A stretch of DNA of 64,000 nt from Trebouxia sp. TZW2008 (taxonomy: Eukaryota > Chlorophyta > Trebouxiophyceae > Trebouxiales > Trebouxiaceae), in NCBI GenBank assembly GCA_002118135.1, contig BDIU01000334.1, positions 124,001-188,000 of the forward strand, written 5' to 3'. Shown one piece after another: positions 36,901 to 48,900 of this stretch. The notes below the pieces were generated by a model. The model searched no databases. It had not been told where the DNA came from and worked only from the letters and a program-made list of their open reading frames with translations. Position 1 is the stretch's first letter. Each line of letters opens with the position of its first letter. Made by a program: the position numbers and the translations under genes.

Positions 36901-39432
36901 TTATGATGTGCACATGCAAGGGACTCAATAACAGCAACGACAAAGTGTGCACAATCAAGTATGTGCTTTCTCAAGCTTTTCCAGTAAAGCTGTGAACGCC
37001 AGACACACACCCTCAAGTATACGCAAGCACAATCGGCAACTGTGCAGCCTGGACATATTGGCCTTGTGAGTCATCCACAAACAGACCCTGGAGTGTATGC
37101 AGGTGTGATCTTCACTTGAACAGTGTGGACATGCTGGCCTTTTGAGCGAGCCACAACAGCCTGCTGCACGCTCCAGGGTCTGCTGTCTGGAGCGCAAATG
37201 CAGCTCAGTGGCTTGCTGGCCTGTCGTCGCCCACTGTAGCTCCACATATGCAGATGCACTCATAGTATGCAACAAGGACCAGATATAAATGCAAAGAAGG
37301 TGTCAAACTGGCACCTGTACGGTGTGGACATGCTGCCCTGGTGACGGGGCCACAACAGCATGGCGCATGCTCCAGGGTCTGTTGTCAGGAGCGCAAATGC
37401 ACAGAATGGCTGTCTGGCCTGCCTTTGACCACTGCAGCTGGACATCAAAGAAAAGAACAAGCCTGTCCCCATGCTGCTGACGCACGTTGGCTCCTGAGGG
37501 CAGACAAATGACAAACATGCTGACTGTGATGGTTTTATGTTGCTGCTCAGATTGCCTTTCTTGGCGGTGTGTTTGGATGCTTAGTTTGATGCCTGAGTGC
37601 TACTGTGAGTGGCACAGCATTTCATTTGCAAGCAGCAGGGGTTTGATGCAGTGCGCTCCACATGTACGAAGCTGTGCATCAATTCAAAGCGAGAATGCTA
37701 TTTTTATCATGGCTTCAGAAACCAAGTCAAATCAGGGCAATGCCAAAACCACTCTGCATGGTTTGCCCATGACACATGATGTTCATGCTAGATAAATACG
37801 TGTGAGGCTAGAATGCTTTAGTTCAGGTTGTGGTTAAGCTTGTGGCTCTGTACCATTCAGACAAGAATGACCTGTACACACAGTCTCCACCTGAAATGTA
37901 GACAGAGTCATAGCCCACAAGCATGACCCCCCCATACACCCCAGCAGGGGCAAAGGCAGGGCCCCAATCCCACCCAAAATCAGCTGGAGCTTTCCTTAGA
38001 AAGTTGTAGTGAGGTATCATGGTTGGAAGCTGCAAGGAACAAATTCTACATCAAGTGTGATGAGGGGTTTTGTGTTCAATTTTATTGAGCAAATGAAGTA
38101 TGCGTTAGGCAGTGCATAGGCAGGCAGCAGATCAGAAAATGCAGAGATTTTTCTTTTCCGTGGGAACAGAGGCGTCAAAGTTGGGAGACTCCCTAAGCAG
38201 ACCCCAGTGAGGAAGCATGTTACCAGGCTGCAGATCAGACAGCAACTGTTGATGCTTAAGGAGGATCCTCCACTTACATGAGAAACACAGAAAACACATG
38301 CGGCTTTCATTATGCACAGAGAGGTGCTGTCAGCAGACTACACAATGGCACTGCACTTGGGTAGCATTTCATGTCAGGAAGAACACACGCATCAAGTGCA
38401 GCCAGGAATTTGTCTTGTGTTTCTGGGAGTGCTGTCAAAGAACCAGCCTTCATCCCATCAGACATCTTGGCCGCTCTCTCAAGAAGTCGAGAGCGCAGGT
38501 AAAAACCACATCTCCAGAAGGCTGCAAAGCATTGCATGAACTTACATACATGGTAGGAACGTCATAAGGGTATGCGTCATAGCGCTTCTGAGCTGCCTGT
38601 GGTGCTGGATAAATGGTGATCTGTATTGTGTTGGTGCCAGGGTGAATGAACTGTTTGACAGGTAGCTGATGCTCCCTGCATGCAATGCATAGAGCCATTA
38701 TGTGATGCCAGCATACCAACAGCTTAGTGCACATGTTTGGACATCTGATAACAGAACTTCAAAGGTTTTTGGTTTCAGTTGCAGCATGCATGGCTTGAGG
38801 CAATGCATCAAGAAATTGTAGTACATGTCAGGCTATGCGCATTTCATCTGTTTGACCACTGCGCTTGGACAGTGCATGTGCTATGGCAGTGAAAGTGCTA
38901 CTGTATAATGAAAGGACTTTTGGCAGTGAATGTCGCAGACTTAACATTCATGCTGGACTCTGGGTTGACCTGAAAGCATTGGCAGTCTCTTCCACAGCTT
39001 GACCGTTGATGACAACCTGTGCAGCGGTGTCGACGCCCATCACATCAATCTTGACGACAGCGCAGGCAAGAAGATCTTTATCTGCGACAAATGACGTGGA
39101 GAACCTCCACGTCTCCTCTGCCACCCAGCGGAGTTTGACCTCATTGTACCTAAGACCATCGGGGTGTCAACAGACGGATAGCGGCAAATCTACTTTGCGT
39201 TTGAGCTGGCGCACCCTGACAGAGGGTCGTCAATCAGTCCCTGCTCGTGCAAAGTCTGCAAGGCATATCCCGGAACCTGTGTTTGCAGGCTGATCGATCC
39301 ATTCGAGTTGCTGAGGGTCCAGGTGTTGCGCAGATGCAAACATCGGAATGCTGAAACAGCAGGAAGTAAGAGGCTGCACAGGACATACAATAGAGCAGCG
39401 CGGATCTCGCGTGTTGCCAGCGCGTTCAGCAT
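30965..39432 (-). CDS. Beta-mannosidase, glycoside hydrolase family 2, secreted/lysosomal type
   Basis: Thirteen exons: 39432-39215, 39149-38970, 38675-38546, 38029-37891, 37493-37315, 36642-36240, 35339-35107, 34675-34413, 33856-33659, 33275-33159, 32964-32832, 32471-32312, 31914-30965; 1,100 residues. It removes terminal beta-mannose from N-glycan cores and mannans. A signal peptide (about 1-29, [16 protein letters not shown]) sends it to the secretory pathway. GH2 landmarks are in order: the N-terminal sandwich with FGWDWGPAF, then [34 protein letters not shown], the acid/base Glu in WGGNNE (about 520), the nucleophile Glu in FVSEFGFQS (about 617) and [10 protein letters not shown] Ser run of about 40 residues (about 329-372) interrupts the second sandwich domain. 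The C-terminal exon adds about 300 residues with several N-glycosylation sequons, so the protein is longer than animal beta-mannosidase (~880). The intron after 34413 uses a GC donor. The assignment is secure. Confidence 0.94.
32176..32235. repeat. (ACAGC)n microsatellite
   Basis: Twelve pentamers, one with a single change, in the last intron of the mannosidase gene. Confidence 0.95.
32700..32760. repeat. Echo of the 3' end of mannosidase exon 11
   Basis: 'caccagccagacgtcattga' and the following 'gctgccaatacagg' copy 32830-32868, which encodes [11 protein letters not shown], with the donor. It lies downstream of the exon in transcript order. Confidence 0.88.
34915..34975. repeat. Echo of the 3' end of mannosidase exon 7
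   Basis: Copies 35103-35165 ('aaatgcatcatttctagga' and 'ggcgcaagccat') with moderate divergence. The donor-side 'tcacctcctgtag' replaces 'ttacctcgtgaag'. Confidence 0.75.
35485..35800. repeat. Two echoes of the 5' end of mannosidase exon 7
   Basis: Segments 35485-35577 and 35700-35800 copy 35255-35342, the start of exon 7 (encoding [20 protein letters not shown]), with intron flanks including 'gaggtatggccagaa.' blocks. The nearer copy is clearly better preserved. Period is about 230 bp. Confidence 0.9.
36427..36502. repeat. In-frame GCT/AGC trinucleotide expansion in a coding exon
   Basis: Two (GCT)n tracts (about 36427-36454 and 36478-36502) read as AGC serine codons on the minus strand, inside exon 6 of the beta-mannosidase. 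The frame stays open across both tracts and into the conserved part that follows. Confidence 0.9.
37028..37260. repeat. Echoes of the 3' end of mannosidase exon 5
   Basis: 37105-37250 copies 37310-37445 (encoding [16 protein letters not shown]... and the donor side). 37028-37095 is a shorter, poorer copy ('cctggacatattggcctt', 'acagaccctggagtgt'). Both lie downstream of the exon in transcript order. Confidence 0.88.
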
Positions 39433-39940
39433 CGTATCGAAGTATCGAAATAGACTTGGCCTGGCACTACGATCCGTTTACCATGGCAAACGCAGAAAGG
39501 TGAGGACAACATGAACAGGTCCTGGAGCTGCTTTTGTATGGATTGCTGCAACTTTGATAACGGTCTGCAAGTCCATAAGAAACAGCCATACAAAATTTGG
39601 AAGTTCACTTGCTGCTACACTTATGCACACTGGCCATGGCAATCAAGTCTAATGGCAAAGCTTGTAGCCTAAATTGCAGCTGCGTGGTGAATAGCAATTA
39701 CATTCAGTGATTTCCTTGTTAGTTTTTGGAGGGAGACATGTTAGACCACTTCAGGCATATGGGTCATACAGCAGTCTCCCAAAATCAGGACTCTCCAGGT
39801 CAGGACAATCTCATTGTAAGGACAATGCAATTGGGAATCAGTTCTTGCAATCCGACTGCAGCGGTGCTTCTGGGTGTGGGCGATCTGATGAAAACACAAT
39901 TTCCTTGGTAAGAAAGGCGATTGATATGAGCAGACAAAAA
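39433..39940. other. Intergenic: mannosidase promoter side and golgin 3' flank
   Basis: No conserved coding stretch or named element was recognised. Confidence 0.5.
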
Positions 39941-42900
39941 TTATTGTGGTCCGTCACGTTCAGGACTGGGTGCAATTCCTCTGTAGTTCACAGCACAGCC
40001 AAACACATCCCATAGCCGGTTTGAAACCCCAGCTGGGCGGCTGCTGCTGCCAGGGTTTTGCTCCTTTCTGCCGCCCAGTTGTTGAGGTTCTGCCACCATC
40101 TTAATCTGCCAGCTCAGCTCCTTGATGTGCTTCTGAGCTGCCTGCAGCTGCTGCCTCATGACTCGCAGCTCGGACTCAGCTGTGGAGGCTCGCCGAGTCT
40201 GCACTGTTGCGGTCAGCTCTGTTTCCTCAAGCCTGCAAATCAAAGAAAGTGTACAGAAAAGTTGCTGGGGAAAATGTCAGGGAAATCAGGTTTTTGACTG
40301 TTTGAAGACTTTGCACCAGGGTCTTGCATAGCCACTTGATGACAATCAGCTAGCCAGCAAAACATACAATGAGTGTACATCCCATACAAATGCGGATGTC
40401 AATGCAGTCCCTGCTTTTGGGGCGTCCAGCAGGCCTCCACATGATGAGCTGATGACGAAGGTCTACAAGTGCTCCGAAAAGTTGGGGATTGCCCACAACT
40501 TTGTGGGGTGTGCAGGGCAATATGTGTGTGCTGCACTGAAAATGTACTGATATTGATGCAACTATGTGTGGGTGGCCCGCGCACAGCCACCAGTGGTTTC
40601 AGTGGCTCCCCTGCCAGGTGAACAAGAGGTGTAAGATGATGAATGGAGAACAAAGGCTAGGTCTTAAATTCAGATGGCCCACCTCTTTTGCAGATCCTGC
40701 TGGTCTGTGTCCTGATCTGCATTGGCCGTTTGCATGGAACCCATGACAGATGCACTGGCTGCAGATTCCTTCTGAGCTGCCGTCTCAGCCAATTTCCTAC
40801 TCAGCTCAGTCTGAGCTTGCTCAGCAGCGCTCACTCGGGACTCAGCCTGAGCCAGCTGCTGCTGAGCTTCCTGAGCTGCTGCTTGCGCATCTGCCACCTT
40901 CTCAGCAGCTTCTGCCACATGCTCTGCAATTGGGCAGAATCAAAGTCTCACTTGGTAGTCTCTTGAACTTGCATGCGGTGTATTCTGTACAACTTTGAAG
41001 AGGCTAGCTCATCAGCAGGTTTGCAGAAGAGTTATGGACACAAAGCCACAGACAGATGCCACACAGACACACAGCCACATACAGGCTGACCCATTCGCTG
41101 GGGACAAACATCGCGCTATTGCATGTCTGTTGATGCTGGACCAAACAAGATTTCCTTGTCCAAGAAACACAGGCAATTGCACAGCCTCAAAGGCAGGAGT
41201 GTAGCTCGGAATGACTGACAAGAATGAGGCTCTTATGCCAAGCAAACACTGTCTCATGGGGCAATGCTTAAAATTACCTGCAACAGCAGCTTGCACGCGC
41301 TGCTCAACATCTTCTGCAGAAGCTGCCGCAGCAGCAGCCTCCAGCGTGGTTCTTTCAGCTTCCCAAGAGGCTGTTGCTGACGCCAAAGCGGTCTCTGCCT
41401 CAGTGGCTTGCCGCTGCAGAGCACTGATGCTGCTTTGGGCGTTTTGTGCTGCTTGCTGTGCCGTTTCTGCTGCTGTTTGATGCGTTTGAGCTTGTTCAAG
41501 GGCAGCTGTTGCTTCAATCTTGGCTTGTTCTAGGTCCTGCATGACACCAGGACAGTCAGAGCAATGCAGCGATGCTGTTGACTTCAATCTGGGTCCTAAT
41601 TCCTGGATAACATGAGGCTAATCAGAGCAATGCAGGACTGCTGCGGGATCAGGCCTTGTGAGTGTCAATTGTGCTTTGTCTGCAACCGCCTGATGCTGTC
41701 GAGCTTGCCTTAAGGCAGCTGCTGCTTCAATCTTGGCTTGCTCTAAGTCCTGCGTGACATGAGAACTGTCAAAGCATTGCAAAGTTGCTCCTCACTTTGC
41801 TGCAGGACGGCATGTGCTTCAATCTGGGTCCTGCATGACATGAGGACAGTCAGAGGAATGCAGGACTCATGCTGCTGTCAGCTTTCTGTGCTGCTTGCTG
41901 TGCTTAGTCTGCAACCGCCTGATGCTCTTGAGCTTGTTCAAGGGCAGCTGCTGCTTCAATCAAAAGGTCCTGCATGACATGAGGACAGTCAGAGCAAAGC
42001 AGCACTGATGCTGCTTTGAGCTTTCTGCGTTGCTTGTTGTGCTTTGTCTGCAACCATCTGATGCTCTTGAGCTTGTTCAAGGGCAGCTGTTGCCTCAATC
42101 TTGGCTTGTTCCAGGTCCTGCAGGTTGTTGGGATTGTGACAAACTGGAATACATTGCAAGAAAAAGGAGTCAAAGCAATGCAGCACTGCAGTCCTCAGTC
42201 AAGTCATGTGGCTTCCTGCAGGATGATCCCAGATTCTGCCGGATATGGTGAGATTCAGAGCAATGTAGCACTGATCTTGGTAAGGCTCATCCTGAATACA
42301 GCCTTTAGCCTGGTCATGGCCTTGTTGCATCCTGCTGCTGAAAGTTTGGCCTGGTCCAGGTGCAATAACAAAACGAAAGGTGCAAAGCAATGCAGTCCTA
42401 GATTGACTCCGGCCAAGTTGCTTCCAGTGCAGCCAGACCTTGGCAGCGTCTAGTGCTTGTGCCTGAACAGCTTCAGATTTCCCGCTGAGCCTCCGCCACC
42501 TGGCGCTCAGCTGCCTCCGTTCCCAAAATCCGGTTCCTTCATCTTGGTTGATTGGACTGCTTCATGGTCTGATTGATTGATTGGCTGACAATTACATCAG
42601 AATGTGAATCAGTGCAGCCATACCTTGGCAGCGTCTAGTGCTTGTGCCTGGGCAGCTTCAGATTCCTGCTGAGCATCTGCCACCTGGCGCTCAGCAGCTG
42701 CAGCCCTGTCTTGAAGTCCATGCTCCTTCTTCTTTATCGATGACTGAGTTACTGTGTTACTCATACATTGACTGGTTATGTATGAACTGAGTGTTACATC
42801 GGCATGTGATTCAGTGCATCCATACCTTGGCAGCGTCTAATGCTTGTGCCTGGGCAGATTCAGATTCCCTCTGAGCCTCCGCCACCTGGCGCTCAGCTGC

Positions 42901-45900
42901 CTCAGCCCTTTCCTGGAACCCGCTCTCCTTCTTCTTGAAAGTGCTGTTCAGCATGACAAACCGCTTCTGGCGCTCAGCCGCGAGTGCCTTGAGCTGAGTC
43001 ACCTCAAGCTGAGCTGAGTCGAGAGCTTCTGAGGCTTCCTGCTGCTGAGACTGCGCATCCTTAAATTGCCTGCACCAACAATCACATGTAACAAACATCA
43101 TGATGTTTACTCAATCTGATGCAGGTGCTGGATGTGTGTAGCCACAAACCTGTCTGTCAAGAGTAGCAGCCATGAGACAGGCTGACATGTCAAGACTTGT
43201 GCCATGCACACCTAGCAGTCATACCTGCAAAAACGTGTCAAGTGACGTCACAAACAATATCAAGTGTGCACATTCCAGCATGATTGTTACTTCTCACACA
43301 GTCATGGTGGAGTGTATACCATCACTTGTCACGTTACTGTAAGTATGAACTATGCTGACAATTGTGGCTGTAACCATTCAGGTTGTTATTTGTTGTTTCA
43401 AGGACAATCAGCAACAGCAGAACATCAGGTGTGGTGGATGCCTACCTTTGCAAATCTTGGTTCTGTTGCTGCAGGCGCTGAGCCTCTGCTTGCAGGTCTG
43501 AGGAGTCCTCAGCTGCTTGCTGCACTTCATCCAGCTGCTGCTGAAGAGCCTGCACCACACATTGCTCATCACTCATGTTGCAGTTTGGTCAACCGAGAGC
43601 ACAGTGCAATTACAAAAGCATGAAAGCAGAAGCAAGTCTGGTTGTCAAGGAGGGCTGCTTGCTGTACTTCATTCAGCTGCTGCTGAAGAGCCTACACCAC
43701 ATGTTTTACTGCTCATCTTGAATTCTTGAGCCGCAGTGCACCCACATTGCAGTGGAAGAGGAGACACTTTAAATGTAAATGCGCTTTGACAACCCTCTCA
43801 TTCAAGGGCGACAGGACAGACAGTAAGACATATTACTCATGTATCAACAATAAGCAACAATGCAATCACAACAGCACTGAAGGCGGATGGCTGCTGTCAG
43901 TGCTGAGACTTATGCATGAAGCACAGCGTGATTGGGCATGCCACGACGTCAGGCACAACATGCTGCCAAATAGCATGTTACGTACGCTATGGCGCCTGAG
44001 CATTTCGTTAAAGCAACGCATGCAATATTGGATGCTCAGGAGAGAATATGTTGCTGAGCCCATGCTGAGCTAGCCGCAGCATTATGCAGACGATTCTGTT
44101 TGATCTGCCAGTGTGAACAGTATCAAGACTGCTTTTGTTTGTATACAAAGCACGAACGCAGACTGCCGCATCCAGGGCCCTCACATGACAAGCAGGAGCT
44201 TCAGAAAGGCTTTTGCTGAAGAGCTGAAGTTGTGATGGCAGGCAGGGCGTTGCGCAACTGCTGCACAGCACACAAAGAACATAGGCAGGGACCTGTTTGA
44301 GCGGCCTCTAGACATGATCTACGTCTGATTTGCATCAGCTGTGTCAAGTGCTGCCTGCCAATGCAGTTCCAACTCTGAGGTCTGATGAGCCTGAGCGCGT
44401 TTCATGCTGCTGACTTTCAGAGCTGCACATCAGAATCATCAAAAATTTGCACCAGACAGACTCCCAGGATGATCTATTATCAGTCGTCTGACCTGTTATG
44501 ACAAGTGATTGGTAGAGCTTACCTGCACGTGACAGACCTGATATCATGATGGCAGGCAAATGTTCACTCAGCTGCTACAGAGCACACATGTAACATGCGC
44601 AGGGATTTGTTTGAGCAAACTCTGCCAGTGTCCCACGTCTAATCTGCATCAGCTGGTTTCAAGTGCTGCCTGCCATTGCAGTTTCAGCTCGGATCTGAGG
44701 CCTGATGAGCTTCAGTGTGACCTGTATCTGCACTTCATTTTGCTGACTTTCACAGCTGCACAACAGAACCATCGTAAGTTTGCACGGCAGAGACTGGGGG
44801 CAGACTTTCTGGATAATGTGAGATTGCGATTGTATGTTCATTGTCATCACCGGTGGCTTCAAGTGCTTGCGTGGGTACAACAGAGCTGAAGTCATGATGG
44901 CAGGCAGATGCTCACTCAGATGCTGCAGAGCATGCAAAGAACACAGGCAGGGACCTGTTTGAGCAATCTTTGGCTGTATCGTATGCATAATCTGCAGCAC
45001 TTGTGCCGACACTTGTCTGTTGGTGGGATTCAGCTCTGATCTGGAATCTGATGACTATGTACCCTCCACAAGTGTTGCAGATATTGTGAGGAGCTAATCT
45101 GCGCAAATATGCACTGGAACCATCACAAATTTATACAAAATTCTGTGCAGACTCTCATGATGATCTGGCAATTTATCTTATTAGCACTAGTGGTTATCAA
45201 TGCTAATGCATGTATGACAGAGCCGACGCCATAATGGCAAGCAAATGTGGACTCAGCTGTGTCACTCAGCAGAGCACACAAGTGACATGGGCAGGGAGCT
45301 GTTTGAGCAACCTCTACCCATGAGCCAAGCCTGATTTGCATCAGCTGTGTCAAGTGCTGCCTGCCATTGCAGTTCAGCTCTGATCTGAGGTCTGATGCGC
45401 CTTAGAGCGACCATTACATGCAACTTTCATGTTGCTTACTTGCACGGTTGTGCACCAACACCATTGCAAGTTTGCCCTGGAGAATTTGTGTGCGCAACTC
45501 AGGATGATCTAATATCTATTGTGTTCATTGTTCACTCGTAATCAGTAGTACTGATGGATGTATGGCAGAGCTGAAGTCATGATAACAGACAAATACTGAC
45601 GCAGCTGCTGCAGAGTATGCAATGAACACAGGCAGGGACCTGTTTGAGCGATCTCTGGCCATGTCCTATGCATAATCTGCAGCACTTGTGCCAGCACTTG
45701 TCTGTTGTTAAGATTCAGCTCTGATCTCAGATCAGATACATGTACCCTCCACATGTGTTACGTGTGTTTTCAGCAAGTTTGTGCTGCTCAGTGGCACAAC
45801 TGCGCACCAGAACCACTGCAAACATGCATTGGAGGGATTTTGTGCAGACTTTTGGGATGATCTGATGGCTGCTGTTTTCATTGTCATCACAGATGGTCAT

Positions 45901-48900
45901 GAGTGCTGATGCATGTACCACAGAGCTGAAGTCATGTTGATAGGCAGATGTACACTCGGCTGCTGCAGAGCGCACAGGTACCATAAGCAGGGAGCTGTTT
46001 GAGCAACCTCTGCTGACAGAACCTGAGTCATCTGCATCTGCTGTGTCAAGTGCTGCCTGCCGTCGAGTCTCAGCTTTAAGTGAAGTCTGACAAGCCTGAG
46101 GGAAATTTCTTCACACAAACTTCATTTTCTAGAATTTCACAGTTGTGCACCAGAAACAGCGCAGTTCTGCACTAGAGAGATTGTGTAATCTTAGGAAAGT
46201 CTGACATCTATGAGTTCATTGTTATCACTAGTGCTTGGTAGGGCTCAGTAGCGCGAATGTATGTGTGATACAGCTGACTTCTTGACAGCAGTAGTGCTAT
46301 TGTATGTGTGATGGAGCTGAATTCTTGACAGCAGGCAACTGGTCACTCAGCTGCTAAAGGGCACACAAGTAACATGGGCAGGGAGCTGTTTGAGCGGCCT
46401 CTGCCTATGACCCACATGTGATCTGCATCGGCTGTGTCAAGTGCTGCCCCCTGTTGATACTTGCTCTGAGTTCTGGCAAGCCTGAGTGTAATCTCGACAC
46501 GATGTGTCAGCAGTTGCGTATTTTCAAAGCTGCATACTAGGGCCACTGCAAGTTTATGCAGGAGAGATTGTGTACAGACTCTCAGGATGATGTAATACTA
46601 GAGAGGCGGTGTACAGACTTTCAGGCTGATCTAGTATCTACTGTTTTTCATCGTCGTGACTAGTGGTGGGTATTGCTTATGTATGTATGACAGAGCTGAA
46701 GTCTTAGTGACAGGCAACTGTTCCCTCAGCTATTGCAGATCAATCAGATGAGACAGGCAGGGAGCTGTTTGAGCAATTTTTGGCTGTCTCATTTGCTTGA
46801 TCTCCAACAGCTGTATTAACACCTGCCTGCCATGGAGTGTTCAAATTCCAGCTCCAAGCTGCAGCCCCAAGCTGAAGTTGGCAGAGCTTTAAATAACATC
46901 TACATGGTGTTGAGGTAGTAACAAGTTTGACAGATGACGCATTCTGACACAGGTGCTAGATGTATGTGGCCCAAGGACTGGCTTTTAGTGTAGTGCCCAC
47001 ACAACTGAATACCCAAAAGATTGTAAGTCTACAGCGGAAAGGTCGTGTGCAGATGCCCAGAACAAGACTGTCAGATCTTCCAACGTGCAGAATACAGAAG
47101 TGCTATACTGATCAGGACAAAGTCATCAGTGCAGCAATTTGCAGCAGCAGCTGAAGCACATGAGGTCTTGAGAATCAATGAAGATATGCATTCTTTCCCT
47201 GGATACATGTGTTTGCAAACTCTGAGTTTCTGTCAAATTGTGCCTATACTGCTGGATGGCAGAGCATGTTTCATCATGAAATAGATGCTTGCTACAAGCC
47301 AGTCTAGCGAAGGACTGGGGCCGCATACACACACACACACACACACAACACTGGTGCTGGAAGATTTGATGTGATTTACTGTGATGATGATACTCTGCTA
47401 TACGTACTGCTTGCAATTGTCGTCAGCACAACAATGAGTACCGCTGTGATTGTTGCTGACATGATAGCCTCTCCTCCTGAGATGCCCAGCTCTCTACAAG
47501 CTGCTGCTCAAGGTCACCCTGGACTCTCATTCTGTGGTATGACACTTAGCCTGTCATTTATTCCTCTCATTTGTTGTTGATATAAAGCCTGGTATTTCCT
47601 GTCCTTGTCATCAGCAATGTTATCAGTCAGATTGTGATGATTGTCACCTCCTGAGTTGCCAAGCTTTCTGCAAGCTGCTGCTCAAAGTCACCCTGGACTC
47701 TCTCAGCCACTTATTCAGCACCTAGCACTTGTGCTATGATGGGAAACCTGTGACGTTTGTTGTTACTGTGGATTTCACTACTGCGACGCTACTGTTGCTA
47801 CTCAATTTTTCATGATGCAATTTCACACGAACATCAGTATGATTTCATTGTATTTATGTTTGGCTCTCACCTCCTGGGTTGCTGAGCTCTCTGCAAGCTG
47901 TTGCTCAAAGTCACCCTGGACTCTTTTAGCCATTTCCTCAGCAGCAGTCCTGACCTCAGCAGTGGCCACCGCTATAGCAGCATCAAGGCAAGCCTGCCAT
48001 GTCTGTTCTGAGGCCTTGACAGCTGACTCAGCAGCTGCCTTCTCAGACTCAAGCAGCTGGTTGAGTGAGGTGAGTTTAGACTCCAGAGCTTCAATTTGCA
48101 GCTCGGCATCAGAAAGCTTAGTCTCAGCTGTTCTGCGCCTGTGAGCAGGGAACAACCTTGTCAGTCATATGTTGCGGCAAAAGATGTGTCAGCTGCGCCT
48201 GCTGAAGAAGTGGGTTTCATAGGCAATCAATGGAGGTGAATATGTGTTGTGGGGGGTTCTCGCTGTGTAGACACTTTGACTGACATTGCACTTGAGACCA
48301 TGTTTGCATGAACATACTGATTCTGGGAAGCACTTCAATGTAGAATATAACATTCGTTGAGGCTGGGAAGCACGAGATGCAGATGCAGGTACAGAGTTTT
48401 TACTGCTGTTACAAACAGCCAAAGGCCCTGCGACTGGTGTATGCCAAGTGGCCTGCAGATTTAGTCGCATGTTGATGATGACGTATTCTTCAAGCATCAG
48501 GTAGTACCTTTGGATGGCGGCTTTCAAAGCAGTCTCAGAGTCCTCCCTGACTGACTCAAGTTCAGCGTAAGCTTCTTCTGCCGCCTCTCTCAGCTCAGTT
48601 GCCGTTGACTCAGCCTCTTGAGCTCGCAACTCGGCGTCCTTGACACTGCTAAATGCACGCTTGATCTGCGCTTGCGCATCAGCTTGTAATGATTCAAGCT
48701 CTGTTTTGGCGCTTTGCAGCTGCTGCTGGAGTTGGGAACTAGCACCCTGCTCGTCATTTTGGCGGGAATCCAGGTCATCTTTGGCGCTGTCAAGCTGCTG
48801 CTGCAGGCTGCTCAAGGCAGTCTCATGAGCTTTTTGGCGGAAAGCCAACTCAGCTTTGGCGCCATCCCACTCCTGTTGCAGCCTGCTGATGTCAGCTTGC

